Assembly (NCBI GenBank): GCA_963746465.1
Contig: CAVVAY010000007.1
Coordinates: forward strand, 744,001 to 808,000
Origin: CAVVAY01 sp963746465
GTDB taxonomy: Bacteria; Actinomycetota; Actinomycetes; JACCUZ01
Length of the DNA: 64,000 nucleotides
Direction of reading: 5' to 3'
Within the stretch, counting starts at the first letter, position 1, and the number at the start of each line of letters is the position of its first letter. Shown in pieces: positions 45,201-53,807 of the stretch. The notes below the pieces were generated by a model. It saw only the letters and a program-made list of their open reading frames with translations. It searched no databases and was not told the origin of the DNA. Made by a program: the position numbers and the translations under genes.

Positions 45201-45761
45201 GTGGCCGGTGGCGCCGGGAACTTCTCGGTGGGTGCCGGGGTCGGACAGATACGGATGAACACTGCCGGAGCGACCTCGACGGCTTCCCTCAACGGGTTCT
45301 CCTTGGCCGACACCGAGGTGCGGGTGGCGGCGGCGCTGGACAAGGCGCAGACAGGTAGCGGCACGTATGTCTCGGTCGTGGGTCGAAAGGTGGGCACTGC
45401 CGACTACCGGTTCCGGCTGCGGTACCTGGTGGGTGGTGGCGTGACCGCCTCTTTGTCGCGGGCGGTGTCGGGGACGGAGACCGCGTTGACCCAGGTCACG
45501 GTTCCCGGTCTGACCTATGCACCGGGAGAGGTCCTCCAGCTGCGCCTGCAGGTCAGCGGGACCTCACCGACCACGTTGCGGGCCAAGGTGTGGCGGGTGG
45601 GCCAGACCGAGCCGGCGGCATGGCTGGTCACGGCCACCGACGGCACCCCGGTGCTCCAGGCGCCTGGAGCGGTGGGACTCCTCACCTATATCTCCGGCAC
45701 CTCGACCGACCTGCCGCTGACCGCCAGCTTCGACGACTTCTGGGCCGGACCGAAACCGTGA
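42261..45761 (+). CDS. Giant secreted surface protein A: DUF5122 propeller, FN3-like, LamG, 2x PKD, C-terminal jelly roll
   Basis: 1166 aa from ATG 42261; signal peptide with likely cleavage at AGSAVA-DTV. Residues ~50-440 are DUF5122/delta-60-type propeller repeats (VYVGGEFTKVNG, AAFNTATGALITTFAP, VYVGGAFNSASG). Then come an FN3-like segment (~460-555) and a LamG/concanavalin domain (~557-780: ATYWRLGEPNG, NQWHHVVATLGSEGMVLYVDGAVVG). Two PKD domains follow (~787-953; SYAWDFGDGS, TYTVTLVVTDD), then a ~210-residue C-terminal sandwich ending FDDFWAGP. No LPXTG or membrane anchor, so it is released or bound via its domains. First of three tandem paralogues within the polysaccharide locus. PKD and LamG domains are typical of adhesion or glycan binding; ligand unknown. 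Confidence 0.88.
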   Translation: MRGVVVSGGRVLAAVLSVLLIAPTTWVGAGAGSAVADTVPPDPGTPATVSADALPTVQVDGVVWTQTVIGNTVYAGGSFTTARPAGSAPGVSTTPRGNMLAYDIRTGELIQSFAPMFDGQVLSVVGSPDGSRVYVGGEFTKVNGIPRYRVAAFNTATGALITTFAPVLDFRVRAMVATDATVYVGGAFNSASGNARTRLAAFQVSNGAVLPWAPTADAQVMAMVMAPDQSKVIVGGQFTQLNGSTVYGMGALDPVTGAVMPWAANQLVRNSGSAAAINSLSTDGTKIYGTGYVFGASGNLEGTFAANPTTGQIAWIEDCHGDTYANYPVNGVIYTVGHPHYCGNVGGFPQTNPWTFHRALAWTTEATGTVKNNTQSPGSYYNFGGQPAPSLLSWFPELEAGTYTGQTQAAWSVTGNADYVVLGGEFPEVNGVPQQGLVRFATRPLAPNAQAPLVKGTLLNPTTLSLGYTARLSWPANWDRDNEQLTYQVIRDGDFTSPVYETTARSTFWNRPAMGFTDRNLLPNTQYRYRLRVTDPTGNTVLSDSVFVTTPAKAQNDYSQTVLDDGAATYWRLGEPNGTTVYDWSGVNDGLAGAGVTRGTAGAIVGDSDTASTFNGATNSMVATRTAIAAPNQFSAEAWFKTNTTRGGKIIGFGSSASGNSSTTDRHVYMLNNGRLIFGVNPGGTQRTVTSAASFNNNQWHHVVATLGSEGMVLYVDGAVVGQSAAATSGQAYAGYWRVGGDNLSGWPSRPTSGFLAGAVDDVAIYPTVLSAAQVGSHRLIGSTTPAPNAAPTAAFTSQADHLVVGFDGSGSGDSDGTVGSYAWDFGDGSSGTGASPSHTYAASGTYTVTLVVTDDEGGTGSVSHPVTVTANAAPTAAFTSQVVDLVASFDGSGSADSDGSVDSYAWTFGDGSSGTGAGPSHTYAVAGTYTVTLVVTDDDGDTGSVSHPVTVSAPVTAADAFGRTLSGGWGSADAGGAWTVAGGAGNFSVGAGVGQIRMNTAGATSTASLNGFSLADTEVRVAAALDKAQTGSGTYVSVVGRKVGTADYRFRLRYLVGGGVTASLSRAVSGTETALTQVTVPGLTYAPGEVLQLRLQVSGTSPTTLRAKVWRVGQTEPAAWLVTATDGTPVLQAPGAVGLLTYISGTSTDLPLTASFDDFWAGPKP

Positions 45762-45894
45762 CCTACCCCTGCCAATCCGCATCTTTGGAAGAAACCTAGG
45801 GGTCAGCACCTTCTGTCCACGCCTCTCGGACAGGAATACATTCGCGTCAACGGGGTCCGCGGTGTCGCTGGCGGACACAACCCTGGGGCGGGCT

Positions 45895-48800
45895 ATGCGC
45901 GTTTTCGATGTTTCTGGTGGCCGGGTTCTGGGTGCTGTCCTGTCGGTGTTGCTGATCGCACCGGTGTGGGTGGGTGCCGGGGCGGGGTCGGCGGTGGCCG
46001 ACACCGTGCCGCCGGATCCGGGGACGCCGGCGACGGTGTCGGCGGATGCGTTGCCCACGGTGCAGGTCGATGGTGTGGTGTGGACCCAGACGGTGATCGG
46101 GAACACGGTCTATGCCGGCGGCAGGTTCACCACCGCGCGTCCGGCGGGCGCTGCTCCGGGGGTCAGCACGACGCCGCGGGGGAACCTGCTGGCCTACGAC
46201 ATCCGGACCGGGGCTCTGGTCACCTCGTTCGCGCCGGTGCTCAACGGGCAGGTGCTCGGGCTGGCGGGGTCACCGGACGGGTCGCGGCTGTATGTGGCGG
46301 GTGAGTTCACCACCGCCAACGGCGTGAACCGGTACCGGGTGGCCGCGTTCAACACCGCGACCGGGGCACTGATCACCACGTTCGCGCCGCTGCTGGACTT
46401 TCGCGCCCGGGCGTTGGCGGTGACCAACACCACGGTGTACGTGGGTGGGGCGTTCAACATCGGCAACGGCAACGCGCGGACCCGGCTGGCGGCGTTCCAG
46501 GCCTCCAACGGTGCGCTGCTTCCGTGGGCGCCGGCGGCCAACGCGCAGGTGCTGGCGATGGTGATGGCCCCGGACCAGTCGAAGGTGATCGTGGGTGGGC
46601 AGTTCACCCAGCTCAGCGGCAACGACGCGTACGGCATGGGCGCTCTTGGACCCGGTCACCGGCGCTGTGCTGCCCTGGGCCGCGAACCAGGTCGTTCGCG
46701 ACGCCCAGACGCAGGCAGGCATCTACAGCCTGTCTGCCGACGACATGTACGTCTACGGCACCGGTTACAGCACGAACCTCTCCGTGGGCAACATGGAGGG
46801 GACCTTCGCGGCCGACCCGGGCGCCGGTCAGATCGTCTGGATCGAGGACTGCCACGGCGACACGTACTCCAACTTCGCCGGTCGACGGCGTGGTCTACAC
46901 GGTCAGCCACGATCACTACTGCGCGAACCTCGGCGGCTTCCATGGAGACCAATCCGCGTTCCTACCAGCACGCACTCGCCTTCTCGAGGGCCGTTGGCGG
47001 AACCCTCAAGCCGGATCCGCTGGGTTACCCCAGCTTCACCGGCCGGCCCGCGCCGTCGCTGCTGACCTGGTTCCCCAGGTTCGAGACGGGCACCTTCACC
47101 GGACAGAACCAGGCCGCCTGGAACGTCTCGGGCAACGCCGACTACGTCGTGATGGGCGGGGAGTTCCCCCGGGTCAACGGAGTGGCGCAGCAGGGCCTCG
47201 TCCGCTTCGCTGTCAGGAGCCTCGCTCCTAACGATCGGATTCCCGAGGTGCGAGGTGCGGCGTTCGTGCCGAACCTGAGGTCATTCGCGGCCGGCACGAT
47301 GCGCGTGTCGTGGCAGTCGAACTGGGACCGCGACAACGAGCGGCTGACGTACAAGGTGATCCGGGACAGCAACACCGCTGTTCCGGTGTTCGAGACCACG
47401 GGGAGGTCGACGTTCTGGAACCGTCCGTACATGGGGTTCACCGACCGCAACCTGGTGCCTGGGCAGACATACAGATACCGCATCCAGGTGAGCGACCCGA
47501 CGGGCAACACCGTGCTCGGCGAGAACGTCACCATGACGGCTGCCACGTCGGGGACCCTCAGTCCCTACACGCAGACAGTGCTGGGTGACGGGGCGGCGAC
47601 GTACTGGCGGCTGGGAGAGCTCAGTGGGAACGACGGCGTTCGACTGGTCGACCGCCAATGACGGGTTGGCTTTCGGAGGCGTGACTCGCGGTGCTGGCGG
47701 GTGCGATCGTCGGGGACAGCAATGCGGCATCGACGTTCAACGGAGGAACGACCGGGCTGGTGGTGGCTACTCGAGCGATCGTGGACGCTCCGGACCGGTT
47801 TTCGCTGGAGACGTGGGTCAGGACGAGCACCACTCGTGGTGGGAAGCTCTTCGGGTTCGGGAATGGCTCGTCCGGCAACAGCGCGAACTTTGACCGCCAC
47901 GTCTACATGACCAACAATGGGAGGCTCATCTTCGGGGTTAAACCTGGTGGTGTGCAGCGGACCGTGACCAGTGCCGCCTCGTACAACGACAATCAGTGGC
48001 ACCACGTGGTCGCGACGTTGAGCAGCGCGGGGATGATCCTCTACGTCGACGGCGCGGTGGTCGCGCAGAGCGCGGCTACCACGTACGGATACACCTACAA
48101 CGGCTGGTGGCGGCTGGGTGGGGACAACCTCTCGAGCTGGCCCAGCCAGCCGACGAGCGGGTTCCTCGCCGGCATGTTGGACGATTTCGCGATCTACCCG
48201 ACGGCCCTCAGTGCCGCCCAGGTCAGCGGTCACTACCTGACTGGGAGGCTCGACGCCGCCGGTCAATGTGGCTGCCGACCGCTGCGTTCACCTCGGCAGG
48301 TCGACGATCTGGCGGTGGACTTCGACGGGACGGAGTCCGCGGACTCGGACGGCACGGTGCAGTCCTACGCGTGGGACTTCGGCGACGGGTCCTCCGGGGT
48401 CGGGGTGAGTCCGTCGCACGACATATGTGGCAGGAGGGACCTACCCGGTGACGCTGGTGGTGACCGATGAGGACGGTGGCACCGGTTCCGTATCGCACCC
48501 GGTCATGGTGACTGCGCCGCCGACACCGCCGGTCTACGCCACAGATGTGTTCGACCGGACGGTCAGTGGCGGCTGGGGCAGCGCTGACACCGGTGGTGCC
48601 TGGACGGTGACCGGTGGGGCCGCGAACTTCTCGGTGGGAGCCGGGGTCGGGCAGATGCGGATGAACACTGCCGGAGCGACCTCGGCGGCCAACCTGAACG
48701 GGGTGTCCTCGGCGGACACCGAGGTGCGGGTGGCGGTGGCGTTGGACAAGGCGCAGACCGGTGGCGGCACGTATGTCTCGGTGCTGGGCCGGAAGGTGGG

Positions 48801-49170
48801 CACTGCTGGCGACTACCGGTTCCGGCTGCGGTACTTGGTCGGCGGTGGGGTCACAGCCTCTTTGTCGCGTGCGGTGTCGGGCACCGAGACCGCGTTGACC
48901 CAGGTCACGGTCCCGGGTCTGACCTATGCGGCTGGGGAGGTCCTGCAGCTGCGGGTCCAGGTCAGCGGAACCTCGCCGACCACGTTGCGGGCCAAGGTGT
49001 GGCGAGCGGGCCAGACCGAGCCGGCGGCATGGCTGGTCACGGCCACCGAAAGCACCCCGGTGCTGCAGGCGGCCGGCGCGGTGGGCCTGCTCGGCTACCT
49101 CTCCGCCACCTCGACCGACCTGCCCATGACTGCCAGCTTTGACGACTACTGGGCCGGCCCCACGCCCTGA
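45895..49170 (+). pseudogene. Giant secreted surface protein B, decayed by nine single-base insertions
   Basis: Same plan as A and C: signal peptide, DUF5122 repeats, FN3-like, one LamG, one PKD, C-terminal jelly roll ending FDDYWAGP. Comparing with A and C codon by codon, each break is explained by one extra base: T at 46646/7; G at 46880/1, 46944/5, 47632, 47699-47701, 48247/8, 48274, 48295/6 and 48420. The first three together restore the frame, as do the three near 48247-48296, leaving garbled stretches; the others truncate the protein at a stop near 47660. It lacks the upstream hairpin block found before A and C. Start ATG 45895, or GTG 45862. It is probably not functional unless the insertions are sequencing errors. 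Confidence 0.85.
45908..46640 (+). repeat. 5' repeat of gene B, nearly identical to gene C (49357-50090)
   Basis: About 730 bp covering signal peptide and propeller start differ between B and C at only a handful of positions (for example gccgac/gcggac, ggcgggc/ggcgggt). The flanking and central parts are much less alike. Gene A is clearly more distant in the same region. Confidence 0.8.
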
Positions 49171-49278
49171 TCGTTACGTACTCCGGCGCGCGCCTGGACC
49201 GAGCACGCTGGTCACCGATCGACTACTGCGCGTCACTCTTCCTGCGGGTTGTTGGAATCTCGCCTCAAATCTAGTTGC

Positions 49279-49343
49279 GCTGGGTTACGTTTCCAGCCAC
49301 AGCCGGGGGGTTCCGGCTTTCTCGGGCAGCCGTGGGGGCAGCA
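49279..49343 (+). promoter_or_regulatory. Upstream block shared with paralogue A: GTTACG element plus hairpin
   Basis: GCTGGGTTACG, AGCCGG (49301-49306) pairing with CCGGCT (49313-49318) around GGGGTT, then TCGGGCA and GTGGGGGC just before ATG 49344. Conservation outside the coding region suggests a promoter or RNA leader. Confidence 0.55.
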
Positions 49344-52300
49344 ATGCGTGGAGTGGTGGTTTCTGGTGGCCGGGTTCTGGCTGCTGTCCTGTCGGTGTTG
49401 CTGATCGCACCGGTGTGGGTGGGGGCCGGGGCGGGGTCGGCGGTGGCGGACACGGTGCCGCCGGATCCGGGGACGCCGGCGACGGTGTCGGCGGATGCGT
49501 TGCCCACGGTGCAGGTCGATGGTGTGGTGTGGACCCAGACGGTGATCGGGAACACGGTCTATGCCGGCGGCAGGTTCACCACCGCGCGTCCGGCGGGTGC
49601 TGCTCCGGGGGTCAGCACGACGCCGCGGGGGAACCTGCTGGCCTACGACATCCGGACTGGGGCTCTGGTCACCTCGTTCGCGCCGGTGCTCAACGGGCAG
49701 GTGCTCGGGCTGGCGGGGTCACCGGACGGGTCGCGGCTGTATGTGGCGGGTGAGTTCACCACCGCCAACGGCGTGAACCGGTACCGGGTGGCCGCGTTCA
49801 ACACCGCGACCGGGGCACTGATCACCACGTTCGCGCCGCAACTGGACTTTCGCGCCCGGGCGTTGGCGGTGACCAACACCACGGTGTACGTGGGTGGGGC
49901 GTTCAACACCGCGAACGGCAACGCGCGGACCCGGCTGGCGGCGTTCCAGGCCTCCAACGGTGCGCTGCTTCCGTGGGCGCCGGCGGCCAACGCGCAGGTG
50001 CTGGCGATGGTGATGGCCCCGGACCAGTCAAAGGTGATCGTGGGTGGGCAGTTCACCCAGATCAGCGGCAACGACGCGTACGGCATGGGCGCTTTGGACC
50101 CGGTCACCGGCGCTGTGCTGCCCTGGGCCGCGAACCAGGTCGTTCGCGACGCCCAGACGCAGGGGGCCATCTACAGCCTGTCGACGGACGGCACGAAGAT
50201 CTACGGGACCGGATACAGCTACAACTTGGCCGAAGCCAACATGGAGGGCAACTTCGCGGCTGACCCGGCCACGGGAAACATCGTCTGGATCGCCGACTGC
50301 CACGGAGACCACTACTCCAACTTCCCGGTCAACGGCGTGGTCTACACCGTCGGCCATGCCCACTACTGCGGAAACATCGGCGGCTTCCCGCAGACCAACC
50401 CTTGGACCTTCAATCACGCTCTGGCCTTGTCGGCGGAGCCGACGGGCATCGTCAAGCCGGATCCGATGGGTTACCCCAGCTTCGCCGGCCAACCCGCGCC
50501 GTCGCTGCTGACCTGGTTCCCCAGGTTCGAGATTGGCAACGTCACCGGACAGAACCAGGCGGCCTGGAACGTCTCGGGCAACAAGGACTACGTGGTGATG
50601 GGCGGGGAGTTCCCCCGGGTCAACGGGGTCGCACAGCAGGGCCTCGTCCGCTTCGCCACCCGGGCGCTGGCACCCAACCAGCAGACCCCGGTCCTGAAGG
50701 GTGCCACCTTCCTTCCGAGCGTGGCCTCGCTCACAACCGGTACCGTGCGCGTTGCCTGGCAGGCGAACTGGGACCGTGACAACGAGCTGCTGACCTACAA
50801 GCTCATTCGTAACAGCAACGCCGCTGCTCCGGTGTTCGAGACCACCGCGCGGTCGACGTTCTGGGACCGTCCGACGATGGGGTTCACCGACCGCAATTTG
50901 GTACCTGGTCAGAGATACACATATCGCCTCTCGGTGACTGATGGGACGGGCAACACCGTTCTCGGCGACAACGTCGCCGTGACGGTCGCCTCGTCCGGGA
51001 GTCTCAGCACTTATGCCCAGACAGTCCTGGACGACGGGGCCGCGACGTACTGGCGGCTCAACGAGTCGTCGGGGAACACCGCGTTCGACTGGGTCGGGTT
51101 CAACGACGGTCTGCTCGGCACCGACGTGACCCGCGGCGCGGGTGGTGCGATTATCGGCGACGGCAACACGGCGACGTCGTTCAACGGCACTGACGCGGCG
51201 CAGTCGGCGACCAGGACGTCACAGCCGGGGCCGGACAACTACACCCTGGAAGCCTGGGTCAAGACGACCTCGACCAGCGGTGGAAAGATCATCGGGTTCG
51301 GCGACAACCCGTCCGGTAACAGCGGGGCATACGACCGCCACATCTACATGACCAACAGTGGCCGGATCGTCTACGGCGTCTACAACAACGGGTTCCATGC
51401 CGTGGGTGGCCCCACCGCCTACAACGACGGCGAGTGGCACCATGTCGTGGCGACGCTGGGAAGTGGCGGCATGGTCCTCTACGTCGACGCAAAGCGAGTC
51501 GGTCGTGACTCCGGGACGACAGCCGGGCACCCGTACTCCGGCTACTGGCGGCTGGGCGGGGACAACCTCAACGGCTGGCCCGACCAGCCGTCGAGCTTCA
51601 ACTTCCAAGGGGCTGTCGACGAGGTCGCGATCTACGACTCGGCGCTGACCTCCACGCAGGTCGGGAAGCACTACACCGACAGCGGACGGAGTCTCACCAC
51701 CGGTGTCCGCCCGGCGGACGTCTACGGCGGCACCATCTTCGACGCGAGTCCCGACTTCTACTGGCGGATGGGTGAGGCCAGCGGCTCAGTCGCGGAGGAC
51801 ACGACCGCCAACGATGTCGATGGGATGTACACAGGAGGTACGTCACTCGGGTCCACGGGTGGTGTTGCAGGGACCAGCAACACCGCGGTAACCCTGGACG
51901 GGACCAACGGGCTGGTGTCCTCCGTCCTCGGCATGCCTGCACCCAACGGGTACAGCGAAGAGCTGTGGTTCAAGACCACGACGACGTCCGGTGGCAAGCT
52001 GATCGGCTTCGGCAGTGAGCAGATCGCCGGGAGTGGTAGTTACGACCGGCACGTGTATATGTTCGATGACGGTCGACTTCGCTTCGGTGCCTACCAGGAC
52101 GGGCTCCACATGATCGACACGCCGGAGTCCTACAACGACGGTGACTGGCACTACCTGGTGGCAACGCAAGGTGCGGCCGGGATGAAGCTGTACGTCGACG
52201 GGCTCCTGGTGGGTACCGACCCGCAGCCCACAGCTGTGAACTACGCCGGGTACTGGAGGGTGGGCGGCGACACCACCTGGGGTGGAAACAGCAGCAACTA

Positions 52301-53807
52301 CTTCGCCGGCACCGTCGACGAGGTCGCCATCTACTCCTCGGTCCTCAGTGGCTCGGATGTCGCCGATCACTTCGTGAAGGGCGGCGGCTCGCTCCCGAAC
52401 GTGGCGCCGACCGCGGAGTTCACCTCGGAGATCGAGCACCTCGACGTCGACTTCGACGCCTCGGAGTCTGCGGACTCCGACGGCACGGTGGACTCCTACG
52501 CCTGGGACTTCGGTGACGGGGACTTGGGTTCCGGGAAGACCCCGTCACACCACTACGCGCTGGCCGGGGACTACTCGGTGACGCTCGTGGTAACAGACAA
52601 CGACGGGGACACTGGCTCGATGTCGCACCAGGTGACGGTCACTGCGCCGCCGCCGAACGTGGCGCCGAATGCGGAGTTCTCCTCGGAGATCGAGTTTCTC
52701 GATGTCGACTTCGACGCGTCGGGGTCTGCGGACTCTGATGGCACGGTGGACTCGTACGCCTGGGACTTCGGTGACGGGGACTTGGGTTCCGGGAAGACCC
52801 CGTCACACCACTACGCGCTGGCCGGGGACTATTCGGTGACGCTCGTGGTGACAGACAACGACGGGGACACTGGCTCGATGTCGCACCAGGTGACGGTGGC
52901 TGCGCCGCCGCCGAATGCGGCGCCGACGGCGGCGTTCACTTCGGATGTCGACAATCTGGCGGTGGACTTCGACGGGTCGGGGTCCGCGGACTCGGACGGC
53001 ACGGTGGACTCGTACGCCTGGGACTTCGGGGACGGGGACTCGGGGGTCGGGGTCACTCCTTCGCACACCTACGACCTGGCCGGCGAATACACGGTGACGC
53101 TGGTGGTCACCGATAACGACGGGGACACCGGTACGGTGTCGCACCCGGTGACGGCCACGGTTCCGCCGGTCTTCGCGGCCGACGTGTTCGCTCGGACGGT
53201 CAGTGGCGGCTGGGGCAGCGCGGACACCGGCGGTGCCTGGACGTTGACCGGTGGCGCCGCGAACTTCTCGGTGGGTGCCGGGGTCGGGCAGATGCGGATG
53301 AACTCGGCCGGTGCGACCTCGGCGGCCTCCTTGAACGGGGTGTCCTCGGCGGACACCGAGGTGCGGGTGTCGGTGGCGCTGGACAAGGCGCAGACCGGTG
53401 GCGGCACGTATGTCTCGGTGCTGGGCCGCAAGTTGGGCACTGCTGGCGACTACCGGTTCCGGCTGCGGTACCTGGTCGGCGGTGGGGTCACAGCGTCGCT
53501 GTCGCGGACGGTGTCGGGCACGGAGACCGCGTTGACCCAGGTCACCGTTCCCGGTCTGACCTATGCACTGGGCGAGGTGCTGCAGCTGCGGGTGCAGGTC
53601 AGCGGCACGTCGCCGACCACGTTGCGGGCCAAGGTGTGGCGGCAAGGTCAGACCGAGCCGGCCGCATGGCTGGTCACGACCACCGACAGCACTCCGGCGC
53701 TGCAGGCGGCCGGAGCCGTGGGACTCCTCGGCTACCTCTCCGGAACATCGACCAACGCACCACTGGTGGCTCGCTTCGACGACTTCTGGGCCGGCCCTCG
53801 GCCGTGA
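49344..53807 (+). CDS. Giant secreted surface protein C: DUF5122 propeller, FN3-like, 2x LamG, 3x PKD, C-terminal jelly roll
   Basis: 1487 aa from ATG 49344. Signal peptide as in A (cleavage near AVA-DTV). DUF5122 propeller repeats ~50-440; FN3-like ~450-555; LamG1 ~555-785 (ATYWRLNESSG, EWHHVVATLGSGGMVLYVDA); LamG2 ~800-1010 (FYWRMGEASG, DWHYLVATQGAAGMKLYVDG). Three PKD domains of exactly 86 residues each span ~1018-1275 (SYAWDFGDGD), and the C-terminal sandwich ends FDDFWAGP. The extra LamG and PKD units make it the largest family member. Intact in one frame despite high DNA similarity to the broken B. Its stop overlaps the start of a glycosyltransferase (GTGA), tying it to the polysaccharide operon. 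Confidence 0.9.
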   Translation: MRGVVVSGGRVLAAVLSVLLIAPVWVGAGAGSAVADTVPPDPGTPATVSADALPTVQVDGVVWTQTVIGNTVYAGGRFTTARPAGAAPGVSTTPRGNLLAYDIRTGALVTSFAPVLNGQVLGLAGSPDGSRLYVAGEFTTANGVNRYRVAAFNTATGALITTFAPQLDFRARALAVTNTTVYVGGAFNTANGNARTRLAAFQASNGALLPWAPAANAQVLAMVMAPDQSKVIVGGQFTQISGNDAYGMGALDPVTGAVLPWAANQVVRDAQTQGAIYSLSTDGTKIYGTGYSYNLAEANMEGNFAADPATGNIVWIADCHGDHYSNFPVNGVVYTVGHAHYCGNIGGFPQTNPWTFNHALALSAEPTGIVKPDPMGYPSFAGQPAPSLLTWFPRFEIGNVTGQNQAAWNVSGNKDYVVMGGEFPRVNGVAQQGLVRFATRALAPNQQTPVLKGATFLPSVASLTTGTVRVAWQANWDRDNELLTYKLIRNSNAAAPVFETTARSTFWDRPTMGFTDRNLVPGQRYTYRLSVTDGTGNTVLGDNVAVTVASSGSLSTYAQTVLDDGAATYWRLNESSGNTAFDWVGFNDGLLGTDVTRGAGGAIIGDGNTATSFNGTDAAQSATRTSQPGPDNYTLEAWVKTTSTSGGKIIGFGDNPSGNSGAYDRHIYMTNSGRIVYGVYNNGFHAVGGPTAYNDGEWHHVVATLGSGGMVLYVDAKRVGRDSGTTAGHPYSGYWRLGGDNLNGWPDQPSSFNFQGAVDEVAIYDSALTSTQVGKHYTDSGRSLTTGVRPADVYGGTIFDASPDFYWRMGEASGSVAEDTTANDVDGMYTGGTSLGSTGGVAGTSNTAVTLDGTNGLVSSVLGMPAPNGYSEELWFKTTTTSGGKLIGFGSEQIAGSGSYDRHVYMFDDGRLRFGAYQDGLHMIDTPESYNDGDWHYLVATQGAAGMKLYVDGLLVGTDPQPTAVNYAGYWRVGGDTTWGGNSSNYFAGTVDEVAIYSSVLSGSDVADHFVKGGGSLPNVAPTAEFTSEIEHLDVDFDASESADSDGTVDSYAWDFGDGDLGSGKTPSHHYALAGDYSVTLVVTDNDGDTGSMSHQVTVTAPPPNVAPNAEFSSEIEFLDVDFDASGSADSDGTVDSYAWDFGDGDLGSGKTPSHHYALAGDYSVTLVVTDNDGDTGSMSHQVTVAAPPPNAAPTAAFTSDVDNLAVDFDGSGSADSDGTVDSYAWDFGDGDSGVGVTPSHTYDLAGEYTVTLVVTDNDGDTGTVSHPVTATVPPVFAADVFARTVSGGWGSADTGGAWTLTGGAANFSVGAGVGQMRMNSAGATSAASLNGVSSADTEVRVSVALDKAQTGGGTYVSVLGRKLGTAGDYRFRLRYLVGGGVTASLSRTVSGTETALTQVTVPGLTYALGEVLQLRVQVSGTSPTTLRAKVWRQGQTEPAAWLVTTTDSTPALQAAGAVGLLGYLSGTSTNAPLVARFDDFWAGPRP
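52395..53168 (+). repeat. Three 258-bp PKD repeats in gene C
   Basis: Units begin at 52395, 52653 and 52911. Units 1 and 2 are almost identical over their 3' two-thirds (from GACGGCACGGTGGACTC through the TCGATGTCGCACCAGGTGAC segment); unit 3 is more diverged and closer to the PKD of B. Suggests a recent internal duplication of unit 1 or 2. Confidence 0.85.

Noticed and set aside
52395..53168. CRISPR-like direct repeats
   Set aside because: The 258-bp units are in-frame PKD domain copies, not short repeats with unique spacers; no cas genes nearby.
45862..53807. Insertion sequence or transposon responsible for the triplication
   Set aside because: No transposase, terminal inverted repeats or target duplications seen around the copies; tandem duplication and recombination suffice.
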